NCBI GenBank assembly: GCA_017311185.1 | Contig: JAESUZ010001723.1 | Coordinates: forward strand, 1,364,001 to 1,428,000 | DNA from: Proteles cristata cristata | Lineage: Eukaryota > Chordata > Mammalia > Carnivora > Hyaenidae | DNA: 64,000 nt | Direction of reading: 5' to 3' | Part shown: positions 57,891 through 64,000 of the stretch, in pieces | Layout: the number at the start of each line of letters is the position of its first letter | How positions within the stretch are numbered: the stretch's first letter is position 1 | The notes under the pieces: generated by a model | What the model saw: only the letters and a program-made list of their open reading frames with translations | Databases searched by the model: none | Told to the model about the DNA's origin: nothing | Program-made: the position numbers and the translations under genes

Positions 57891-58110
57891 GGGCGCCTGG
57901 GTGGCTTAGTCGGTTAAGCGTCCGACTTTCGCTTAGGTCATGATCTCGCGGTTCGTGGGTTCGAGCCCCGCGTCGGGCTCTGTGCTGACTGCCAGCTCAG
58001 GGCCTGGAGCCTGTTTCAGAGTCTGTGTCTCCCTCTCTCTTTGACCCTCCCCTGCTCACGCTGTCTGTTTCTCTCCTAGAAATAAATAAAAAAACATTAA
58101 AAAAAAAAAA
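57891..58110 (+). mobile_element. CAN-SINE, young felid type, very recent
   Basis: gggcgcctgggtggcttagt head, gtccgactttcgcttaggtc, ctctcctagaaataaataaa, uniform A tail. Perfect 20-bp TSD ttcaaaaacgttatttctag at 57871-57890 and 58111-58130. The long perfect TSD and clean tail make it one of the youngest insertions here. Confidence 0.97.
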
Positions 58111-58130
58111 TTCAAAAACGTTATTTCTAG

Positions 58131-58435
58131 TACCAAATGCTATCATACTTATATAGTACCTTAAATTTTTATATTTTAAAATGATAAATTTTGGAAAATA
58201 AAATCACAATTTTATAATAACACATATTTATTACTTTTTAAATTAGAGCATGACAGTAAAGAATTTTTAAAAAGTCACTCACAATCTGAATGTGCAAAAA
58301 TACAAATGTTAAAATTTTGATGTATTTACAATTTGCTTTCTTCTATTCAGAGATTGTAGTTGTTATCCTACCAGAAACTATTCTCAAAATAGTAAATAAA
58401 TTATAAAAAACATACTGCATGCATTATTGTTTTTA
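58131..58435. other. Gene-free intronic sequence
   Basis: No repeat or exon recognised. Confidence 0.4.
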
Positions 58436-58452
58436 GAAAATTCACAACCCAG

Positions 58453-59170
58453 CAAATCAGAGAACTCTAGATGCTGGCAAGGATGTGGAGAAACGGGCAC
58501 CCTCCTACACTGTTGGTAGGAATGTAAGCTGGTACAGCCCCTCTGGAAAACAGTGTGGAGGTCCCTCAAAAAATTAACAATAGAACTCCCCCTATGACCC
58601 AGCAATAGCACTGCTAGGAATTTACCCAAGGGATATAGAAATGCTGAGGCATAGGAGCACATGTACCCCAATGTTCATAGCAGCACTCTCAACAATAGCC
58701 AAAACATGGAAAGAGCCTAAGTGTCCATCAACAGATGAATGGATCAAGAAGATGTGGTTTATCATGGAATACTACATGGCAATGAGAAACAATGAAATCT
58801 GGCCATGTGTAGCAACATGGATGGACCTTGAGGGTGTTATGCTGAGCGAAATAAGTCAGGCAGAAAAGGACAAATATCATATGTGTGCACGTATAGGAGG
58901 ATTAGGAGGAACTTGACGGAGGACCAAGGGGGAGAAGAAGGGCGGAAATGGTGGGGGAAAGGGAGAGAGGCAAACCATGAGAGACTCTTGAATGCTGAGA
59001 ACAAACTGAGGACTCATTTGTGGGGGGGGGGGAGATGGGCATGGAGGAGGGCACTTGTGGGGATGAGCACTGGGTGTTATGTGGAAACCAGCCTGACAAT
59101 AAACTATTTGTAAACAAAAAAAAACAAAAACAAAAACAAAAACAGATTACTAGGTGGAAAAAAAAAAAAA
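58453..59170 (+). mobile_element. Young L1, 5'-truncated, with two A tracts
   Basis: Starts caaatcagagaactctagat in ORF2, readable to RIGGLGGT near 58914 with a 6-bp deletion in MWFIMEYY, then the 3'UTR. The A/CAAAA tail (59113-59142) is followed by gattactaggtgg and a second A run. TSD of 17 bp with one mismatch (core tcacaacccag) at 58436-58452 and 59171-59187. It lies 211 bp from the DOCK3 exon at 59398. Confidence 0.94.
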
Positions 59171-59397
59171 GAAAAGTCACAACCCAGGTTACCTTTCATA
59201 TATAAAAGAATAGGTATTAAAGTTGTCAGTATTTTAAGAAATAGTCATGTCCTCAGAATTATATATAATAAAGCAAATTTATTTTTGACAGGAATACATG
59301 TTAATAGCATCTTTTATACTATAAACCAAAAAGAATAAAAAGCTTACTCCACAGTCTATAAAAACTATGAATAAATTTAGTGAAACCAACTACTCAC

Positions 59398-59453
59398 CCC
59401 CTATTACTGACAATTGCCTTTTTCAAGTGAATATAATTCGCAGGAAAGATCCC
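59398..59453 (-). CDS. DOCK3: DOCK3 internal coding exon (C-terminal end of SH3 domain)
   Basis: Seen: a 56-bp exon on the minus strand. Upstream is an acceptor (gggaaatctcttttttacag, AG at 59455-59454); downstream is a donor (gtgagtag from 59397 down). It encodes GIFPANYIHLKKAIVSNR plus the first two bases (GG) of a Gly codon; the third base is the first base of the exon at 22734-22830, so the reading frame joins perfectly. GIFPANYI is the typical last strand of an SH3 domain. Known: in DOCK-family GEFs this SH3 domain binds ELMO and the DHR2 catalytic domain; in DOCK3 this is about residues 55-73 (from memory). The preceding exon, which should carry the WYRG part of the SH3 domain, was not found between 59454 and the window end, so it lies beyond 64000. 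The exon is free of repeats although repeats surround it. Confidence 0.92.
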
Positions 59454-60204
59454 CTGTAAAAAAGAGATTTCCCATTAGAAAAAGCAATTTGCGATTAATA
59501 TCACATATATACTAAAACAGCAGCCAGACTTCAGCATGGAAGTACTCTATCAACAATACAGTAGAGCTCTTAATAAAGCAACCACTTTGCATATTAAGAA
59601 TGCAAAACTGCACAGACTATACACATCAGATAGGAATTTCATTGTCATTTGTACTCAGAGTCTACCTTCAGGTGAAAACTGTGATCTTAAGCAACAAAAA
59701 GATTCTTTTAGGTTCCAGATTGGAAATGTTCCACCTAATCACTCTCAGGATATAGACTTATGTACAGAGCTTGCCATGTATCTACAAAACCAACATATCC
59801 CCTAGCCAACAACTTATACAGTAGACAGCTCTGAGCTAGAAAAACAATTCTCAGACTCTGACAAACATTTATATTCACCAGAATGAGCGAATTTGGAAGC
59901 TCTCATAGTTTTTCTCTTTTTACTCTTTCCAAATACTTTCCACTTTGATATCTGCCATAATTTGATTTCAATTCCTAAGGTATAAAAGATGTATTGTTTA
60001 AAAAAAAAAACAATTAAGTTTTGCAATCAGTGTTTCATTTCTTTTCCTTGATGCATAAAGCTCCCTTCAAATAAAACACAAATGGCCTAAATTTTTTTAT
60101 ACTCTTTGGCCCACATCACTATCAATGATAAATCTATACCACACACGGCCATCAGCAATTGGACAACGGTAATGCGTTTTACAGTTTTCCGTATACAGAT
60201 ATTT
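59454..60204. other. DOCK3 intron, no repeat recognised
   Basis: Sequence just upstream (in DOCK3 sense) of the exon at 59398. Includes the pyrimidine tract before its acceptor. The preceding DOCK3 exon is not here. Confidence 0.5.
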
Positions 60205-60258
60205 CAACTCCTAGGTTAAATTTATTCCTAAGTACCTGCTTGCTTTCAAAAGTAGGTT

Positions 60259-60473
60259 TGTGGTTTTTTTAATGTTTTCTTTATTTCTAGGAGAGAGAGA
60301 GACAGCGTGAGCAGGGGAGGGTCAGAGAGAGAGGGAGTCACAGACTGAAACAGGCTCCAGGCTCTGAGCTGGCAGTCAGCACAGCGCCCAACGCGGGGCT
60401 CGAACCCACGAACCGCGAGATCATGACCCAAGCGAAAGTCGGACGCTTAACCGACTAAGCCACCCAGGCGCCC
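60259..60473 (-). mobile_element. CAN-SINE, young felid type
   Basis: Minus strand: tttctaggagagagagagac, ccacccaggcgcccc. TSD caaaagtaggttt / caaaagtaagttt at 60246-60258 and 60474-60486. Confidence 0.93.
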
Positions 60474-61305
60474 CAAAAGTAAGTTTTTTGAAAAAGACTG
60501 TTGCCTTTATTTCTTTCTCAAATATTTCATTGTTAATGAATAAGAAACACAACTAAATTCTGTGTGTTAATTTTATATCCTGCAATTTTACTGAATTTGC
60601 TGATTAGTTTTAACAGTTTTCAGTGGTCTTTAGGATTTTCTACATGTATATCATCTGCAAACAAAAACAATTTTACTTCTTCCTTTCTGATTTGAATGCC
60701 TTCTGTTTCCTTTTCTCACCTGATTGCCTGATTGTTCTGGCTAGGACTTCCAGTACTATGTTGAATAGAAGTGGTGAGAGTGAGGCTCCCTGTCTTGTTT
60801 CTCATTTTGGAGGAAAAACTGTCAAACATTTACCACCGAGTATGACATTAGCTGTGGGTCTGTCATATAATGGGCTTTACTATGTTGAGGTATGCTCCTT
60901 CTAAACCCAATTTGTTGAGAGTTTTATCATGAAAGGATTTTGTATTCTGTCAAATGCTTTTTCTGCATCTACTGGAGCGATTATATGATTTTTATCTTTC
61001 ATTCTATCAGTTAGGTATAACACATTAATGAGCTTGATAATGTTGAACCATCCTTTCTTCCCTTCGATAAATCCCATTTGATCATGGCATATAAGCCTTT
61101 AAATGTGCTACTAAATTTGCATTGCTAAAATTTTTGAGAATTTTTGCATCTGTATTCATCAGGGATATTGTCTTTGGTTTTCTTTTCTTTTAGTGTTCTT
61201 ATCTGGCTTGGGTATTATATTACTGGCCTCATGAAATGAGGCTGGAAGTGTTCCCTCCTCTTTAATTTTCTGGAAGAGTTGGAGAAGAATTGGTATTAAT
61301 TTTTT

Positions 61306-61516
61306 TTTTATTTTATTTCTAGGAGAGAGAGAGAGAGAGAGAGACAACGTGAGCAGGGGAGGGTCAGAGAGAGAGGGAGTCACAGACTGAAACAGGCTCC
61401 AGGCTCTGAGCTGGCAGTCAGCACAGAGCCCGACGCGGGGCTCGAACCCACGAACCGCGAGATCATAACCTAAGCAAAAGTCGGACGCTTAACCGACTAA
61501 GCCACCCAGGCGCCCC
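61306..61516 (-). mobile_element. CAN-SINE, young felid type
   Basis: Minus strand: ttctaggagagagagagaga, ccacccaggcgcccc. Perfect 15-bp TSD tggtattaatttttt at 61291-61305 and 61517-61531. Confidence 0.95.
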
Positions 61517-61848
61517 TGGTATTAATTTTTTAAAGTTTGGTAGAATTCACCAGTAAAGTTATCAGGTCATGAACTTTCCTTTGTTGGAAGAATTTGATTG
61601 CTGATGCAATCTCCTTACTCATTACTGGATCATTAATGTTTTTTTAATTTTTCCTGATTTATCCTTAGTAGGTTATATGTTTCTAGGAATTCATCCATTT
61701 CCTCTAGGTTATCCAATTTGGTGGCATAAAATTGTTCACGGCATTCTCTTATAATCCCTTGTATTTCTGGTACCTTTATTTTTTTTTTTCTTTTGAGAGA
61801 CCAAAAAAAGCAAAGGGAGGTGGAGGGATTGAGGAGAGAGAGAATCTT

Positions 61849-62056
61849 TAAAGTTTTTTTTTTTAATATTAATTTATTTTGGGGAAAGCACAAGCAGGGA
61901 AACGGGAGAGAGAGGGGGACAGAAGATCCAAAGCAGATTCTGCACTGACAGGCTAACAGCAGCAAGCCTGATGTGGGACTTGAACTATGAACCACAAGAT
62001 CATGACCTGAGCCTAAGTCAGATGCTCAACTGACTGAGCCACCCGAGTGCCCCAAG
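61849..62056 (-). mobile_element. CAN-SINE, old copy
   Basis: Minus strand: aatattaatttattttgggg, gcaagcctgatgtgggactt, gagccacccgagtgcccc. TSD gagagagagaatcttt at about 61833-61848 and 62057-62072. Confidence 0.88.
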
Positions 62057-62072
62057 AGAGAGAGAATCTTTT

Positions 62073-63211
62073 TTTTTTTTTTTTACAAATAGTTTATTGT
62101 CAAATTAGTTTCCACATAACACCCAGTGCTCATCCCCACAAGTGCCCTCCTCCATGCCCATCCCACCTCCCCCCCCACATCCATCAGTCCTCAGTTTTTA
62201 TCAACATTCAAGAGTCTCTCATGGTTTGCCTCTCTTCCTTTCCCCCACCATTTCCCCCCTACTTCTCCCCCTTGTTCCTAAATTCCTCCTAATCCTCCTA
62301 TACGTGCAAACATATGATGTTTGTCCTTCTCTGCCTGACTTATTTCGCTCAGCATTAACACCCTCAAGGTCCATCCATGTTGCTACATATGGCCAGATTT
62401 CATTGTTTCTCATTGCCATGTAGTATTCCATGCTATAGATAAACCACATCTTCTTGATCCATACGTCCGTTCATAAAATGAATCTGGGAGTTTTCCTTTG
62501 ATTTTTATTTTTTGGAATAGCTTGAGAACAATTCAAAATCTATGGGATGTGGCAAAGGCAGTCCTAAGAGGAAAGTACCTTGCTCTCCAGGCCTATTTCA
62601 AGAGATTAGAAAAAGTGCAAGTCCAAAATCTAACAGCTCACCTAAAGGAACTAGAGGCAGAGGAACAAGAACACCCTAAACCCAGTAGAAGAGGAGAAAC
62701 AGTAAAAATTAGAGCAGAAATAAACAGCATAGAGATCAAAGAAACAATTGAACAGATCAATGAAACCGAGTTGGTTTTTTGAAAAAATAAACAAAATTGA
62801 CAAGCCTCTAACCAGACTTATCAAAAAGAAAAGAGAGAGCACCCAAATAGACAAAATCATGAATAAAAATGGACTTATTACAACCCCTCAGAAATACAAG
62901 CAATTATCAGGGAATACTATGAAAAATTATATGCCAACAAATTGGACAACTTAGAAGAAATGGACAAATTCCTAAACACACACTCACTACCAAAATTCAC
63001 ACAGGAAGAAATAGAAAACCTGAACAGACCCATAACGAGTGAAGAAATTGAATCAGTGATCAAAAATCTCCCAACAAATAAGAGCCCTGGACCTGATGGC
63101 TTCCCTGGGGAATTCTACCAGACGTTTAAAACAGAATTAATCCCAATTCTTCTCAAGTTATTCCAAAAAATAGAAATCGAAGGAAAACTCCCGGATTCAT
63201 TTTATGAAGCC
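62073..63211 (-). mobile_element. L1 with inverted 5' segment (twin-primed)
   Basis: From right to left: 62526-63211 is L1 ORF2 on the plus strand ([63 protein letters not shown]); then the strand flips, with ORF2 in reverse (cctttgatttttattttttg, 62477-62525), an internal deletion, and the C-terminus plus 3'UTR to poly-T near 62073. agaatcttttt lies at both ends (62063-62073 and 63212-63222). The flipped part has few mutations. Confidence 0.8.
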
Positions 63212-63221
63212 AGAATCTTTT

Positions 63222-63473
63222 TCTTTTTTAATGTTTTATTTTTAAGACAGAGAGAGAGACAGAGACAGAGAGAGAGAGAGAGAGAGAGATGGAATGTGAG
63301 CAAGGGAGGGACTGAGAGGGAGACATAGAATCCTAAGCAGACACCCCAAGAAAAAATCTTTAGCAGGCTCCATGCCCAGTGTGAAGCCCCATGTAGGTTT
63401 CAATCTCAGGACTACACGATCATCACCTGAGCCAAAATTTAAGAGTCGGATGCTTAACAAACTAAGCTACCCC
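63222..63473 (-). mobile_element. CAN-SINE, old copy
   Basis: Minus strand: aatgttttatttttaagaca, GA microsatellite (about 63247-63288), caggctccatgcccagtgtg, degraded tRNA-like end (ttaacaaactaagctacccc). Confidence 0.8.
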
Positions 63474-64000
63474 TCTGTGGTATCATTTTGAATGCTTCCT
63501 ATTTTATGTCCCATTTTATTTGAGTCTTTCCTTTCTTCCCCCCTTTAAGGATTTGTCAATTTTGTTTACCTTTAAAAGGAAAAAGAAAACACAGCTATTT
63601 TGCTAATCTTTTTATAGTTCCCTGGTCTCTGTTTCACTTTTCTCACTCTGATCTTTATTTCCTTCCATCTGCTGATTTGTTCATAATTTGTTCTTCTTTT
63701 TCTAGTTCACTGAGGTGTAAACTTGGGTTGTTTAACATTTTCTTTTTGTAAGGCATTGATTATTATAAAACTGCTTCTTAACACTGCAGCAACCCATAGG
63801 CTTTGGTATGCTGTTTCCATTTTCATTTGTGTCAAGATACTTTTAATTTCCTTTTTCATTTTTTGACCCACTGGTTGTTCAGAACTGTGTTGCTTAATTT
63901 GCACATATTTGTGAATTTGCCAGCTTTCTTCCAATTATTGATTTCTACATTCTACTTTCATACCATTATGGTCTGAAAAGATCTGTGGTATAATTTTAGT
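63474..64000 (-). mobile_element. Ancient L1, minus strand, runs off window
   Basis: gatttgtcaattttgtttac, ctgatctttatttccttcca, cactgaggtgtaaacttggg, ttttgacccactggttgttc, ccattatggtctgaaaagat: ORF2 endonuclease/linker region in reverse. Probably the same element as 60205-61800. Confidence 0.7.

Larger units (their letters stand above)
22831..59397 (-). other. DOCK3: DOCK3 intron, 36.6 kb, repeat-filled
   Basis: This is the interval between the two recognised DOCK3 exons: donor gtgagtag at its 59397 end and acceptor ggttgtag at its 22831 end, phase 2. It holds the stack of L1s, about ten SINEs, L2 relics, a processed pseudogene and an LTR-like stretch, all listed separately. The largest L1s here lie on the plus strand, antisense to DOCK3. 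Confidence 0.85.
60205..61800 (-). mobile_element. Older L1 ORF2, minus strand
   Basis: ttattcctaagtacctgctt, tatcctgcaattttactgaa, tcatctgcaaacaaaaacaa, gacttccagtactatgttga, ttgcatctgtattcatcagg, ctcctctttaattttctgga: reverse transcriptase region in reverse. Interrupted by SINEs at 60259 and 61306. It probably continues at 63480. Confidence 0.8.

Noticed and set aside
1..64000. CRISPR arrays, operons, phage or bacterial defence systems
   Set aside because: No regular spaced repeats or bacterial genes; SINEs, L1s, L2, MIR and spliced DOCK3 exons show vertebrate nuclear DNA.
59454..64000. The preceding DOCK3 exon (WYRG part of SH3)
   Set aside because: Looked for on the minus strand; no matching peptide with splice sites was found.

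Overview
This window is mammalian nuclear DNA from a cat-family (felid) genome. The evidence is about 28 tRNA-derived CAN-SINEs of the felid type (head GGCGCCTGGGTGGCTCAGTC, a CT-rich stretch, then AATAAATAAA and an A tail) and many copies of one carnivore LINE-1 (L1) family whose 3' end reads gatgagcactgggtgttatg...aataaactatttgtaaaa. There are no bacterial genes or operons.

The only host gene I can support is on the minus strand. Two short exons at 59398-59453 and 22734-22830 have consensus splice sites, matching phases and an uninterrupted joint reading frame, and the encoded peptide matches the N-terminus of DOCK3 (end of the SH3 domain and the segment just after it). The window is therefore the 36.6 kb intron between these exons (22831-59397) plus parts of the introns on either side. 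DOCK3 is transcribed right to left.

Layout. 1-4955: L1 pieces nested in each other. 4956-7707: old sequence with L2 and possible MIR remnants. 7719-15660: truncated young L1s, SINEs and one MIR. 15690-22205: a long decayed L1 on the minus strand, riddled with later insertions. 22734-22830: DOCK3 exon. 23105-25306: L1, L2 and SINE pieces. 25311-39645: a stack of four plus-strand L1s; a nearly full-length one (28445-35375) sits inside an older one (25890-38121) with a 14-bp target-site duplication (TSD). 39646-41300: unrecognised. 41716-48806: L1 and SINE mosaic. 48820-50640: old sequence with a possible LTR. 50640-53110: an ancient repeat split by an L1 that itself received a processed pseudogene on the minus strand. 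53220-54245: L2. 54522-58110: SINEs, a TGGAA pentamer array and old sequence. 58453-59170: truncated L1. 59398-59453: DOCK3 exon. 60205-64000: minus-strand L1 with several insertions.

The most interesting signal is in the three L1 5' ends. The 5'UTR of the L1 at 28445 contains a 1511-bp segment bounded by a good donor (gtgagtg) and acceptor (polypyrimidine then ttttccag). The two neighbouring L1 heads (25311 and 25890) lack exactly this segment, with flanks of nearly equal length. They look like insertions of spliced L1 RNA, or the segment was gained later in the lineage of the 28445 copy. All L1 reading frames here are broken.
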